64,000 nt of DNA from Dyella japonica A8 (GTDB lineage Bacteria; Pseudomonadota; Gammaproteobacteria; Xanthomonadales; Rhodanobacteraceae). Positions 8,035-17,215 of the stretch are shown one piece after another. The notes below the pieces were generated by a model. That model worked only from the letters and a program-made list of their open reading frames with translations, had not been told where the DNA came from and made no database searches. The stretch's first letter is position 1; the number at the start of each line of letters is the position of its first letter. A program made the translations under genes and the position numbers. The stretch is taken from contig NZ_CP008884.1 in the NCBI RefSeq assembly GCF_000725385.1, positions 2,232,001 through 2,296,000 of the forward strand, in the 5' to 3' direction.

Positions 8035-9417
8035 ATGGCCAAAGCCAAAACCGCCTATGTATGCACCGACTGCGGGGCGGAGCACTCCAAGTGGCAGGGC
8101 CAATGCGTGGACTGCGGCGCATGGAACACCCTCAGTGAAATCGTGGTGCAGCCCGCGGTGAAGTCGGCGGGCGCGGCACGCAGCACCACCGGTTACGCCG
8201 GCGCAGCCGCCGGCTCGCCGAAGGTGACGCCGCTGACGGCCGTGGCGCTCAACGCGGAAACGCGCACGCTCACAGGCATCGGCGAGCTGGATCGTGTGCT
8301 GGGCGGCGGCCTGGTGGATGGTTCGGTGGTACTGATCGGCGGCGACCCCGGCATTGGTAAATCGACGCTGTTGCTGCAGATGCTCGGCACACTGGGTGCA
8401 CAGCTGCCCAGCGTCTATGTCACCGGCGAAGAATCGCTGGCGCAGGTGGCCTCGCGCGCGCAGCGCCTGGATCTGCCGCTGGCGCCACTGCATGCGCTGG
8501 CCGAGACCTGCATCGAACGCATCATCGAGCAGGCGCTCAGCAGCCGTCCGCGGGTGCTGGTGATCGACTCCATCCAGACCATCTGGACGGAGCTGCTCAC
8601 CGCGGCGCCGGGTTCGGTCAGCCAGGTGCGCGAATCCGCCGCCAAGCTCACGCGCTTCGCCAAGGAAACCGGTACGTCGGTGTTCCTGGTGGGGCATGTC
8701 ACGAAAGAGGGCGGCATTGCCGGCCCACGTGTGCTGGAGCACATGGTGGACGCGGTGCTGTACTTCGAGGGTGAGTCGGGCAGCCGCTTCCGCGTGTTGC
8801 GCGCCTTCAAGAACCGTTTTGGCGCGGTGAATGAACTGGGCGTGTTCGCCATGTCCGAAAAGGGGCTGCGTGAAGTGCCCAATCCGTCGGCAATCTTCCT
8901 GTCGGCGCACAGCGGGCCGACCTCCGGCAGTGCCGTGATGGTGACGCGCGAAGGCACGCGCCCCCTGCTGGTGGAGGTACAGGCGCTGGTGGACCAGTCG
9001 TCGCTGGGCAATCCGCGTCGTGTCGCGCTGGGCCTGGAGCAGAACCGCCTCGCCATGCTGCTGGCCGTGCTGCATCGGCACGGCGGCGTGGCGGCCTATG
9101 ATCAGGACGTGTTCGTCAACGTGGTGGGCGGCATCCGCGTGCAGGAAACCGCGGCGGACCTTCCGGTGCTGCTGTCCGTGCTTTCATCGCTGCGCGACCG
9201 GCCCTTGCCAGAAAAGACCATCGCCTTCGGCGAGGTCGGGTTGTCCGGAGAAATCCGGCCGGTGCCCAATGGCGAGGAGCGCCTGAAAGAAGCGGCGCAT
9301 CATGGGTTCCAGAAGGCCATCGTGCCCAAGGCGAATGCGCCGAAGAAGGCGAAGGTGGGGGAGATGGAGATTGTCGCGGTGGAGCGCCTGTCGCAGGCGA
9401 TTGATGCTTGTCGCTGA
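8035..9417 (+). CDS. radA: DNA repair protein RadA
   Basis: A 460-aa RecA-like helicase that aids branch migration and recombination. The N-terminal C4 zinc finger is complete (Cys10, Cys13, Cys24, Cys27). Walker A GGDPGIGKST lies at about 102-111, the RadA-specific KNRFG motif is present (FKNRFGAVNELG), and the last ~170 residues are the Lon-protease-like domain. ATG 8035 gives the family start MAKAKTAYVC. Length is normal. Confidence 0.96.
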   Translation: MAKAKTAYVCTDCGAEHSKWQGQCVDCGAWNTLSEIVVQPAVKSAGAARSTTGYAGAAAGSPKVTPLTAVALNAETRTLTGIGELDRVLGGGLVDGSVVLIGGDPGIGKSTLLLQMLGTLGAQLPSVYVTGEESLAQVASRAQRLDLPLAPLHALAETCIERIIEQALSSRPRVLVIDSIQTIWTELLTAAPGSVSQVRESAAKLTRFAKETGTSVFLVGHVTKEGGIAGPRVLEHMVDAVLYFEGESGSRFRVLRAFKNRFGAVNELGVFAMSEKGLREVPNPSAIFLSAHSGPTSGSAVMVTREGTRPLLVEVQALVDQSSLGNPRRVALGLEQNRLAMLLAVLHRHGGVAAYDQDVFVNVVGGIRVQETAADLPVLLSVLSSLRDRPLPEKTIAFGEVGLSGEIRPVPNGEERLKEAAHHGFQKAIVPKANAPKKAKVGEMEIVAVERLSQAIDACR

Positions 9418-9439
9418 GCCTTGCTACCTCTTCCCTTCG

Positions 9440-9950
9440 GGATATGTGGGGGGGGCAGCCATGGATGGCTGCGGCTTTGAGGGGCGAAGAGAGGGTTGAG
9501 CCGAGGTGCAAACTGGCCTCACCGTTTCATTCTTTAGTCGTCATCCCGGCGCAGGCCGGGATCCAGTGACTTTGCGTTTGGTCTTCGCCTCGTACGCTTC
9601 CGCGATCGGGCCGCTTACGCAGCGGGCGTTTCGACCTTCTGCCGAAGGCCGAGTCACTTTTCTTTTGCTGGCCCAAAAGAAAAGTAACCCAAAGAAAATG
9701 GCCTTAAGAGCTCCGGTAGTGTCGTGTGGAATACAAGCCTTGAAGGCCTTGGTATTCGGCACAGCGCGATCTCCTTATTGAGCGGCACGGCTACACCGCA
9801 ATGCTGTTGTGGTGAGGCGCTCTGCATAGCGTGGAACACATGCCCTGAAGGTTCCGGAGCCCGGATAGCGACAGGCGTCTCGCCTACACACAGCGGCTAC
9901 ACCGCAACGCGCCGTGGCCAAGAGGGCTCAATGCGTCACTCGTGCCACGG
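9440..9950 (+). repeat. composite intergenic repeat block (modules E-A-C-D), copy 1
   Basis: Fills the gene-free stretch between radA and the GST gene. Four modules can be told apart: E (GCCATGGATGGCTGCGGCTT, about 9459-9490), A (REP hairpin, 9540-9570), C (about 9613-9705, ending in an AT-rich hairpin CTTTTCTTTTG/CAAAAGAAAAG) and D (about 9711-9945, two tandem ~100-bp halves that each contain ACAAGCC or ACATGCC followed by TGAAGG and end near GGCTACACCGCAA). The same order recurs at 31.0-31.6 kb. No credible gene lies inside. Confidence 0.75.
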
Positions 9951-9973
9951 AGAACTAGCCGACTCGCATTGCT

Positions 9974-10582
9974 TTACGTCGCCGGCAACGCCGCAAAATC
10001 CGGATGCTTCTCGGCACGCTCCGCAAACGCCTGCACGGTCGGATAAGCCGCCGCATCCACCACATCCGCCACCACGAGCTGCGAGAACCCCCACGCCACG
10101 GCGATGGAGATATCAGCCTGTCCTGGCGTGTTGCCGAACAGCCAGCCGTCGACTCCGGCAAGTTCACGTTCCAGTTTTTCGTAGGCCGCGCGCAGCTGCC
10201 CCTTCACGCGCGCCATCCATCCTTCATCGCGCTTGTCGGGATCACGCTTGTGCTCATAGACGATCTGCACGCTCTTTTCGCTGGCGGCCAGCGCGATGCC
10301 GACCAGGCGCAGGGCACGGGTGTAGTCCGCGCGATCCGTGGGCATCAGCGCACGGCGGCTGCTGTTGGTCTGCGCCCAGTCGATGATCAGGCCCGACTCG
10401 GTGAGCAGGCTGCCGTCATCCAGTACCAGCGTGGGAGCCTTGACGAGCGGATTGATGCGCTGGAATTCGTCGAAGTTGCGAAACACCGAGATCGAGCGGT
10501 GCTTGAAGGGGATGCCCAGCAACCGCAGCGAAATTGCCGCGCGGCGCACATAGGGCGAGTCGAGCATGCCGATCAGTTCCAC
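9974..10582 (-). CDS. glutathione S-transferase family protein
   Basis: A 202-aa cytosolic GST-fold protein. Seen: a thioredoxin-like N-terminal domain (MLDSPYVRRAAISLRLLGIPF, with Ser9 as the likely glutathione-activating position; APTLV with the cis-Pro; LTESGLI as the SNAIL/TRL-like motif) and an all-helical C-terminal domain with the conserved PGQADI turn. The start is taken as GTG 10582 because GGAGG lies 5 bp upstream; ATG 10568 has no site. Substrate unknown. It lies 11 bp after purU on the same strand. Confidence 0.85.
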   Translation of the reverse strand: MELIGMLDSPYVRRAAISLRLLGIPFKHRSISVFRNFDEFQRINPLVKAPTLVLDDGSLLTESGLIIDWAQTNSSRRALMPTDRADYTRALRLVGIALAASEKSVQIVYEHKRDPDKRDEGWMARVKGQLRAAYEKLERELAGVDGWLFGNTPGQADISIAVAWGFSQLVVADVVDAAAYPTVQAFAERAEKHPDFAALPAT

Positions 10583-10593
10583 GAGAACCTCCG

Positions 10594-11454
10594 TCAGGAA
10601 TGGAAGACCACCGTCTTTGCGCCGTTGAGCAGCACGCGGTCGTCGAGATACAGGCGCAGTGTGCGGGCCAGTACGCGCCGTTCGATGTCGCGGCCGATAC
10701 GGATCAGGTCTTCCGGCGTATCGGCATGGGTCACGCGTTCGATGTCCTGCTCGATGATCGGGCCTTCGTCCAGTTCGGCGGTGACGAAGTGCGCCGTTGC
10801 ACCGATCAGCTTCACACCACGGCGGTGCGCCTGATGATACGGCCGCGCACCCTTGAAGCCGGGCAGGAAGGAATGGTGGATGTTGATGCAGCGCCCGGCC
10901 AGCTTTCGCGCCAGCTCGTTGGACAGGATCTGCATGTAGCGCGCGAGCACGACGAGGTCCGTGCCGGATTCGTCGATCAGCCGCGTAAGTGCCGCTTCCT
11001 GGTCGGTGCGGCTGCGGTGGTCCACCGGCAGGTGGTGGAAGGGAATGCCGTCCAGGTCGAGGTGGCGATAGGTCTCGCGCGGATGGTTGGCCACCACGCC
11101 GGCAATGTCCATCGGCAGCTCGCCGATGCGCCAGCGATAGAGGATGTCCGCCAGGCAATGATCGAACTTCGACACCAGCAGCATCACGCGACGGCGCTGC
11201 CCGCGATCGCGCAGCGTCCACTGCATGGCGAACTGTTTGGCAAACGCGTCGAAACCTGCCTCTAGCGCGGCGAGGTCACGCTCGGTGTCCTCGAACACCA
11301 GGCGCATGAAGAACCGACCGGTTTCCGCGTCGCCGAACTGCTGGGCCTCGAGAATGTTGCCGCCTTGTCCCGCCAGGTGGTTGGACACCGCCGCCACGAT
11401 GCCGGCACGGTCGGGACAGGAGAGTGTCAGAACGAACTGGCCGGTCGCGGTCAT
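10594..11454 (-). CDS. purU: formyltetrahydrofolate deformylase
   Basis: A 286-aa enzyme hydrolysing 10-formyl-THF to THF and formate, which balances one-carbon pools and feeds PurT. Seen: an N-terminal ACT domain (about 7-85, beginning [16 protein letters not shown]) and a formyl-transferase domain with the catalytic [14 protein letters not shown] segment and [17 protein letters not shown]. Its ATG overlaps the stop of the upstream membrane-protein gene (ATGA at 11451-11454), indicating translational coupling. Confidence 0.93.
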   Translation of the reverse strand: MTATGQFVLTLSCPDRAGIVAAVSNHLAGQGGNILEAQQFGDAETGRFFMRLVFEDTERDLAALEAGFDAFAKQFAMQWTLRDRGQRRRVMLLVSKFDHCLADILYRWRIGELPMDIAGVVANHPRETYRHLDLDGIPFHHLPVDHRSRTDQEAALTRLIDESGTDLVVLARYMQILSNELARKLAGRCINIHHSFLPGFKGARPYHQAHRRGVKLIGATAHFVTAELDEGPIIEQDIERVTHADTPEDLIRIGRDIERRVLARTLRLYLDDRVLLNGAKTVVFHS

Positions 11455-12251
11455 GGCGTGCGGTGGAGTATCAGTTCCAGCACGGCCTTGGTGCCGAAGA
11501 AGGCGAGCAGCAACACGCCCATGCCCACCAGCGTAAGGTTCACGGCGCTGCGTCCGCGCCAGCCATGCCGCCAGCGGCCGTAAAGCAGAGTGCCGAATAC
11601 CACCCACGCGATGATCGACAGCACGGTCTTGTGCATCAGATGCTGGCCGAACAGGTTGTCCACGAAGAGCACGCCGGTGAGCAGCGTGAGCGTGAGCAGC
11701 AGGAAACCCGCGCCGATGAGCCGGAACAACAGTGTCTCCGTCAACGTCAGCGGCGGCAGCGCGCGCAGCCATGGCCCGAACTGGCGATGGCGCAGGGCGC
11801 GTTCCTGCACGGCGAGCAGGATGGCCAGCGCAGCCGCAATGGACAGCACGCTGAAGGCGAACAACGCCACCGTGACGTGCAGCTTGATCTGCCATTCCAG
11901 CGCCAGGGGCGTGGTGACCGGTGCCGCGAACGTATCCAGCGCGAGCAGCAGCGCGGTGAGCGGGAAGACGATGACGCCTAGCGCCGCCACCGGGCGCCAG
12001 ATGTTCACCACCAACGTCAGCGCGGACACCACGCAGGCCACCAGCGATAGCGCGGAAAAGAAGTGCAGGTCCAGCGAGCCGCGATGCACGCTCAGCAGCG
12101 TACCCGCGTGGATCGCCACGGCCGTGCCCGCCAGCAGCAGGGCCGAGCGGTTCAACGGCTGCCCGCCGCTCAACAGCGGCCGGGCCAGGGCCGTCGCTGC
12201 GGTGAGGTAGAGCACGATGGCGAGCAGGGCGAAGAAGACGAGGGCGGCCAT
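11451..12251 (-). CDS. CcsA/YpjD-family inner membrane protein
   Basis: A 266-aa polytopic membrane protein with about eight hydrophobic helices, resembling the cytochrome c assembly (CcsA/CcmC-like) superfamily and the YpjD members found next to ffh in proteobacteria. Conserved-looking histidines sit in [16 protein letters not shown] and in [13 protein letters not shown], but no WWD haem-handling motif is seen, so a role in haem delivery is unproven. ATG 12251 ([10 protein letters not shown]) is preferred; ATG 12269 is possible. Divergent from ffh. Confidence 0.8.
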   Translation of the reverse strand: MAALVFFALLAIVLYLTAATALARPLLSGGQPLNRSALLLAGTAVAIHAGTLLSVHRGSLDLHFFSALSLVACVVSALTLVVNIWRPVAALGVIVFPLTALLLALDTFAAPVTTPLALEWQIKLHVTVALFAFSVLSIAAALAILLAVQERALRHRQFGPWLRALPPLTLTETLLFRLIGAGFLLLTLTLLTGVLFVDNLFGQHLMHKTVLSIIAWVVFGTLLYGRWRHGWRGRSAVNLTLVGMGVLLLAFFGTKAVLELILHRTP

Positions 12252-12423
12252 AGCGGGCGAGTGTGGCATAGCCCCCGAACCGGCGGGAGGGGTGAAGCGA
12301 CGCGCTGTCGGCGCCGTCACAGCAGGGTTGGGTGGCCCTGGCGCGCCCTGGATGTTGAGGGCCTCACGACCCGGCCCCATTCCCCGGTTATAATCAGCCC
12401 TTTTCCGCCCATCGGCCCGGTCC

Positions 12424-13806
12424 ATGTTCGAGTCCCTCAGCCAACGCCTCTCCGCCACCGTCAACCGCCTGCGCGGCCGTGGTCGCCTGACCGAGGAAAA
12501 CATTCGCGAATCGCTGCGTGAAGTGCGCATCGCCCTGCTGGAGGCCGACGTGGCCCTGCCGGTGGTGCAGGCGCTCATCGAGCGGGTGAAAGTGCGCGCG
12601 GTCGGCCAGGAGGTGCTCAAGAGCCTCTCGCCGGGCCAGGCTCTGGTGAAGGTGGTCAGCGACGAGCTGACGGCCGTCATGGGCACCGCCAACAGCGAGC
12701 TCAACCTTGCCCAGCAGCCGCCGGCCGTCGTGCTGATGGCGGGCCTGCAGGGTGCCGGCAAGACCACTACCGTTGCCAAGCTGGCGCGCTTCCTCACGGA
12801 GCGCAAGAAGAAAAAGGTGATGGTGGTGAGCTGCGACGTCTATCGTCCGGCCGCCATCGAACAGCTGCGCACGCTGGCCGAGCAGGTAGGCGTGAAGTTT
12901 TTCCCGTCCGAAGCGGGGCAGAACCCGGTCGATATCGCCAAGAACGCCATCGCCGCCGCGCGCCGCGAAGTGGTCGACGTGCTGTTGGTCGACACCGCCG
13001 GCCGCCTGCACGTGGACGAGGCGATGATGGCGGAGATCAAGGCGCTGCACGCCGCGATCACGCCGGTCGAAACGCTTTTCGTGGTCGACTCCATGACCGG
13101 CCAGGACGCGGCCAACACCGCCAAGGCCTTCGCCGAAGCGCTGCCGCTCACCGGCGTCGTGCTGACCAAGACCGACGGTGATGCGCGTGGCGGTGCCGCG
13201 CTCTCGGTGCGCTATGTCACCGGCCGTCCGATCAAGTTCCTCGGCGCGGGCGAGAAGACCGACGCGCTCGAGCCGTTCCACCCGGATCGCGTCGCGCAGC
13301 GCATCCTCGGCATGGGCGACGTGCTGTCGCTGGTGGAGGAGGTGGAGCGCAAGGTCGACCACGAGAAGGCGCAGAAGCTGGCCGAGAAGGTCATCAAGGG
13401 CAAGCGCTTCGATCTCAACGACATGCGCGACCAGCTCGAGCAGATGACCAACATGGGCGGCCTGGCCGGCCTGATGGACAAGCTGCCCGGCGTGTCGGCA
13501 CTGCCGGATAACGTGAAATCCAAGGTCAACGACGGTGAGATCAAGCGCATGGTCGCGATCATCCAGTCGATGACCAAAAAGGAACGCCGTCACCCGGATC
13601 TGCTCAATGGCTCGCGCCGCGCCCGTGTGGCACGCGGTTCGGGCGTGCAGCCGGCTGACGTCAACCGCCTCCTGAAGCAGTACATGCAGATGGAGAAAAT
13701 GATGTCCAAGCTGTCCAAGGGCGGCAGCAAGGGCCTGCTGCGCCAGATGCGCGGTGCCATGAAGGGCATGGGCGGCATGGGCGGTGGTTTCCCGCCGATG
13801 CGCTGA
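12424..13806 (+). CDS. ffh: signal recognition particle protein Ffh
   Basis: A 460-aa SRP54 GTPase that binds 4.5S RNA and signal peptides and docks with FtsY. Seen: the N-domain (1-90), the G-domain with P-loop GLQGAGKTTT, DTAGRLH and TKTDGDARGGAAL, and a Met-rich M-domain (about 300-460) ending MKGMGGMGGGFPPMR. Length is normal. The rpsP-rimM-trmD-rplS operon follows, a common proteobacterial order. Confidence 0.97.
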   Translation: MFESLSQRLSATVNRLRGRGRLTEENIRESLREVRIALLEADVALPVVQALIERVKVRAVGQEVLKSLSPGQALVKVVSDELTAVMGTANSELNLAQQPPAVVLMAGLQGAGKTTTVAKLARFLTERKKKKVMVVSCDVYRPAAIEQLRTLAEQVGVKFFPSEAGQNPVDIAKNAIAAARREVVDVLLVDTAGRLHVDEAMMAEIKALHAAITPVETLFVVDSMTGQDAANTAKAFAEALPLTGVVLTKTDGDARGGAALSVRYVTGRPIKFLGAGEKTDALEPFHPDRVAQRILGMGDVLSLVEEVERKVDHEKAQKLAEKVIKGKRFDLNDMRDQLEQMTNMGGLAGLMDKLPGVSALPDNVKSKVNDGEIKRMVAIIQSMTKKERRHPDLLNGSRRARVARGSGVQPADVNRLLKQYMQMEKMMSKLSKGGSKGLLRQMRGAMKGMGGMGGGFPPMR

Positions 13807-13876
13807 GACTGAACGGGCCGGCCGCCGATTTTGGCCGGATCTGTTTGTCAGCTCTTCCTTTTTCCCCAAAATTCAT

Positions 13877-13882
13877 TAAAAT
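13877..13882 (+). promoter_or_regulatory. candidate -10 element of rpsP operon
   Basis: TAAAAT at 13877-13882 matches the -10 consensus at five of six positions, in a locally AT-rich patch of a GC-rich genome. No good -35 lies at 17 bp (TTGTCA at 13845 is too far). The leader before rpsP also contains the hairpin TGCCGG-catt-CCGGCA at about 13915-13930. Confidence 0.35.
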
Positions 13883-13948
13883 GTCGCGTTCACCGCGCAC
13901 CGCAGTGTGCGTGCTGCCGGCATTCCGGCAACTCTGGAGCTTTTACTT

Positions 13949-14203
13949 ATGGTCAAGATTCGTCTTTCGCGCGGCGGCGCCAAGGGCCGTCCGTTCTACC
14001 ACATCGTCGTCACCGACCAGCGCAACAAGCGCGATGGCCGCAACATCGAGAACGTGGGCTTCTACAACCCGGTCGCTTCGGGCAAGGACAAGCGCCTTGA
14101 GCTGAACGTCGTCCGCGTGCAGGAGTGGATCGGCAAGGGTGCGCAGATGAGCGACAAGGTCGCCGCCCTCGTCAAGGAAGCCGGCAAGCAGCAGGCTGCC
14201 TGA
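13949..14203 (+). CDS. rpsP: 30S ribosomal protein S16
   Basis: An 84-aa S16, an assembly protein of the 30S body. [20 protein letters not shown] and the following [14 protein letters not shown] are diagnostic. ATG 13949 has TGGAG about 10 bp upstream. The first gene of rpsP-rimM-trmD-rplS; rimM starts 3 bp after the stop. Confidence 0.97.
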   Translation: MVKIRLSRGGAKGRPFYHIVVTDQRNKRDGRNIENVGFYNPVASGKDKRLELNVVRVQEWIGKGAQMSDKVAALVKEAGKQQAA

Positions 14204-14205
14204 GC

Positions 14206-14721
14206 ATGACGGCAGCCGGCCGGCGCGTCCTGGTGGGACGCATCGTCGGGCTGTACGGCGTGCAGGGCTGGGTCAAGCTTGAATCCTGGACCGAGCCCCG
14301 CACGCGGATCTTCACCTACCAACCCTGGCTGCTGACTTCGGCGCCGGGTGTGGAGACGGAGGTCACGGGAATAAAGGGTCGTCCGCAGGGCAAAGGGCTG
14401 GTCGCCCAGCTGCCTGGCGTGGATGACCGGGATGCAGCCATGGCGTTGGTGGGACAAGACATTTACGTCTCCCGCGACCTGCTGCCGCCCCCCGGCAAGG
14501 ATGAGTACTACTGGGTCGATCTCGAAGGTCTCGAGGTCGTCACCACGGAAGGCGTGGCACTGGGTCGGGTCAGTCACCTGTTCGCGACCGGAGCCAACGA
14601 CGTCGTGGTGGTAAAGGACGGTACGCGCGAGCGGCTGATTCCTTTCATCCAGGGATCTTTCGTGCGTTCGGTGGACTTGTCCGGTGGGCGCATGGTGGTG
14701 GACTGGGATCCTGAATTCTGA
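14206..14721 (+). CDS. rimM: ribosome maturation factor RimM
   Basis: A 171-aa 16S processing factor that binds S19 during 30S head assembly. Seen: the N-terminal RimM domain (VLVGRIVGLYGVQGWVKL) and the C-terminal PRC-barrel (YYWVDLEGLEV...GRVSHLFATGANDVVVV, ERLIPFI). ATG 14206 lies just after the rpsP stop, so the two are probably coupled. Confidence 0.95.
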   Translation: MTAAGRRVLVGRIVGLYGVQGWVKLESWTEPRTRIFTYQPWLLTSAPGVETEVTGIKGRPQGKGLVAQLPGVDDRDAAMALVGQDIYVSRDLLPPPGKDEYYWVDLEGLEVVTTEGVALGRVSHLFATGANDVVVVKDGTRERLIPFIQGSFVRSVDLSGGRMVVDWDPEF

Positions 14722-14756
14722 GCGCGACCAGCGCTGCCAAACAGGTTTGAGGATCT

Positions 14757-15524
14757 ATGCGCATTGATGTCGTCACGCTGTTTCCCGACTTCATGCGCCA
14801 GTGTGCTTCGGTCGGCGTGGTCGGGCGGGCGCAGCAGCGGGAACTGCTTCAGGTGGAAACCTGGAACCCGCGTGATTTCGCCACCGACAATTACCGTACT
14901 GTGGACGGCCGCACCTGCGGCGGCGGGCCCGGGATGGTGATGCTGATTCAGCCTTTGCGTGATGCCCTCAAGGCAGTGCGCGAGGCGGCACCGGAACCGG
15001 TGCATGTGATTTACCTCAGCCCGCAAGGAGCGAGGCTGACGCAGGGCAGGGTGGAAGCGCTGGCGAAGCTGCCGCGCATCGCCTTGCTCTGTGGGCGTTA
15101 CGAAGGTGTGGACGAGCGTCTGCTGGCGCACGAGGTCGACGAGGAGCTCTCCATCGGCGATTATGTGCTGTCCGGCGGTGAGCTGGGTGCGGCAGTGATC
15201 ATCGATGCCGTGGGCCGCTTGCAGGACGGTGCGTTGAATGACGCGGCGTCGGCGCAGCAGGATTCGTTTTCGGACGGACTGCTCGATTGCCCGCACTATG
15301 CGAAACCGGTGCATGACGCACTGGGCGACGTGCCGGACGTATTGCTCTCCGGTGACCATGCGGCCATTCGCCGTTGGCGCCTGAAGCAATCACTGGGACG
15401 GACCTGGTTGCGGCGTCCCGACCTTTTGGCGCAGCGCGCGCTGGATGCAGAATCCCGTGCGCTGTTGGATGAATTCCGCCGCGAGCATGCTCAGCAGACG
15501 CGGCACGACGATATGGCCCATTAA
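14757..15524 (+). CDS. trmD: tRNA (guanine(37)-N1)-methyltransferase
   Basis: A 255-aa SPOUT methyltransferase making m1G37, which prevents +1 frameshifting. The start [20 protein letters not shown], the knot segment [13 protein letters not shown], and [14 protein letters not shown] are all present. Third gene of the rpsP operon, 35 bp after rimM. Length is typical. Confidence 0.97.
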   Translation: MRIDVVTLFPDFMRQCASVGVVGRAQQRELLQVETWNPRDFATDNYRTVDGRTCGGGPGMVMLIQPLRDALKAVREAAPEPVHVIYLSPQGARLTQGRVEALAKLPRIALLCGRYEGVDERLLAHEVDEELSIGDYVLSGGELGAAVIIDAVGRLQDGALNDAASAQQDSFSDGLLDCPHYAKPVHDALGDVPDVLLSGDHAAIRRWRLKQSLGRTWLRRPDLLAQRALDAESRALLDEFRREHAQQTRHDDMAH

Positions 15525-15551
15525 GGGCACAGTGAACAGACAGGTGTTGCC

Positions 15552-15941
15552 ATGAACAAGATCATCGAACAGTTCGAAGCCGAGCAGATCACCCGCCAGC
15601 TGCCGGAATTCGGCCCTGGTGACACCGTGGTGGTCAACGTGAAGGTGAAGGAAGGTAACCGCGAGCGCGTCCAGGCGTTCGAGGGTGTCGTCATCGCCAA
15701 GCGTAGCCGCGGCCTGCATTCGGCCTTCACCGTGCGCAAGATTTCGCACGGCACCGGCGTGGAGCGCGTGTTCCAGGCTCACAGCCCGGCCATCGACTCG
15801 CTGGAAGTGAAGCGCAAGGGCAAGGTGCGTGGCGCCAAGCTGTACTACCTGCGCAACCTGGAAGGCAAGGCTGCCCGCATCAAGGAAGACGTCGCTGCCG
15901 TCTCCGCTGCCAAGGCTGCCAAGAAGGCTGCCGCCGAGTAA
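15552..15941 (+). CDS. rplS: 50S ribosomal protein L19
   Basis: A 129-aa L19 at the subunit interface. [12 protein letters not shown] at the start, [19 protein letters not shown] and [10 protein letters not shown] are typical. The C terminus is extended by an Ala/Lys-rich tail ([11 protein letters not shown]) beyond the usual end. Last gene of the operon, followed by a strong terminator. Confidence 0.97.
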   Translation: MNKIIEQFEAEQITRQLPEFGPGDTVVVNVKVKEGNRERVQAFEGVVIAKRSRGLHSAFTVRKISHGTGVERVFQAHSPAIDSLEVKRKGKVRGAKLYYLRNLEGKAARIKEDVAAVSAAKAAKKAAAE

Positions 15942-15967
15942 TTCGGGCGCCTTTTATCGGTTTGATG

Positions 15968-16002
15968 AAAACCCCGCGGAGCGATCCGCGGGGTTTTCTT
16001 TT
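15968..16002 (+). terminator. intrinsic terminator of rpsP-rimM-trmD-rplS
   Basis: AAAACCCCGCGGA (15968-15980) and TCCGCGGGGTTTT (15985-15997) form a perfect 13-bp stem with a GCGA loop, and the 3' side ends in a T-rich run. Confidence 0.93.
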
Positions 16003-16039
16003 GTGGCTTGGTGTTGGCTTTGGCTCTCTCTTGGCCCGT

Positions 16040-16300
16040 GGGGCGTGCGGGGAGTAGCCATGGATGGATGCGGTTTTAGAGCGGCAAGAGAGGGAGGGGA
16101 TAACCTATCCTCACCGGTTCACACACACCGTCATCCCCGCGAAAGCGGGGATCCAGTGACTTTGCTCTCGGCCTTCGGTTGCTGTGATACGGCGACCTGG
16201 CTCGCCTACGCGGCGGGCGTTCCGGCCTCCTGCCGGAGGCCGGGTCACTTTTCTTTGCTTGCCCAAAGAAAAGTAACCCAAAGAAAGGGCCCCCCGGATG
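16040..16300 (+). repeat. composite intergenic repeat block, copy 2 (modules E-A-C)
   Basis: Module E (GCCATGGATGGATGCGG, about 16058-16095), a REP hairpin A (16130-16160) and a diverged module C (about 16199-16290) occur in the same order as at 9.4 kb. It is part of a stretch from 15942 to 17215 in which I see no gene. Confidence 0.7.
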
Positions 16301-16305
16301 AGGCG

Positions 16306-16402
16306 CCTATCGGGCTACGCCCGATAGGTACGCGGTCGGGTTCCGGGCTTTTCGACGGGGCATCCTGCCCCGACGAAAAGTGCCTGGCATCCTTGCCAGG
16401 CA
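16306..16402. repeat. three consecutive stem-loops
   Basis: CCTATCGGG/CCCGATAGG (16306-16328), CTTTTCGACGGGGCA with TGCCCCGACGAAAAG (16348-16380, one mismatch) and TGCCTGGCA/TGCCAGGCA (16381-16402) follow each other closely. No T-run and no gene are present; function unknown. Confidence 0.6.
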
Positions 16403-16546
16403 CCCCTGCGGGGCCTGATCTCCACCCTCCCGCCGCCTCATACGGGGCCCGGGAAGATCAAGAGCCAAGGCTGACGGCTCGTGCCGCTGCGCGGCACGTC
16501 GCGGCGTGGCGCATGGCGGTCCGTTCGACGTGGCGGACGCCTCCTT

Positions 16547-16627
16547 GCGGGAGCGCACCCTGTGCGCGACAGCGGCGTCTCGTGGTTACCGCTCCGTTAG
16601 GTTGTCGCGCACAGGGTGCGCTCCCAC
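16547..16627. repeat. inverted REP pair, family B, copy 1
   Basis: Two 24-nt arms face each other. The left arm (16547-16570) contains GGGAGCGCACCCTGTGCGCG and the right arm (16604-16627) is its reverse complement apart from one base. The same pair occurs at 49410 and 54281. Confidence 0.85.
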
Positions 16628-16689
16628 AGAAAAGCGCGCGGTCGTGCGGGTCCCGTCTACGCCAAAGCGAAGCGAGGCTCCGCTTTAAG

Positions 16690-17031
16690 TCCTCATCGCC
16701 ATGGCGCGTTGCGAAGCGCTTGGAAGTACCCGCTGTGTAGAGGCGGAGGTGACCAAGCAACAACTTGCCTCAGGTGCTCGGGCTTATCCCCACAGAATGC
16801 TGCCAGCCTTGGCTCTAGAGGCCATTTTCTTTGGGTTACTTTTCTTTTGGGCCAGCAAACGAAAAGTGACTCGGCCTTCGGCAGAAGGTCGAAACGCCCG
16901 CTGCGTAAGCGGCCCGGTCGCGGCAACGTCCGAGGCGACAACCAAACGTGGCCGCTACTGGATGACCAGCCATGCGGCTGTTGAAAAGCGCCTCCGGCCC
17001 TTGCCCCCTTTTCGGGGTGCGCCGGGATGAC
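16690..17031 (-). repeat. composite intergenic repeat block, copy 3 (A-C-D), minus strand
   Basis: Read on the minus strand: a REP hairpin A carrying two extra segments (17031 down to about 16957), module C (about 16918-16820) and a diverged module D ending near CGCAACGCGCCATGGCGATG (about 16690). Its orientation is opposite to the other copies. The remaining bases up to the fimX stop (17032-17215) hold nothing I recognise. Confidence 0.65.
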
Positions 17032-17215
17032 GGTGCCTATGAGGCGGTGGGGCCATATTGGAAAAGCCGCTCTGCGGGGCGTTCAGCGACGCAAGCCTAG
17101 CGATGCGAAACGCGCTTCGCGCTTACCCGATCCGCCCCTTTTCGAGGCGCACAAAAATGCCAAGCCGCATGAAGCCAAAAGGCGACGTTGCTCCCCCGTA
17201 GGGCAGCGCGCCCTA

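Noticed and set aside
15829..16740. 303-codon open frame across rplS and the repeat region
   Set aside because: Frame runs through a terminator and several palindromic repeats; no coding character.
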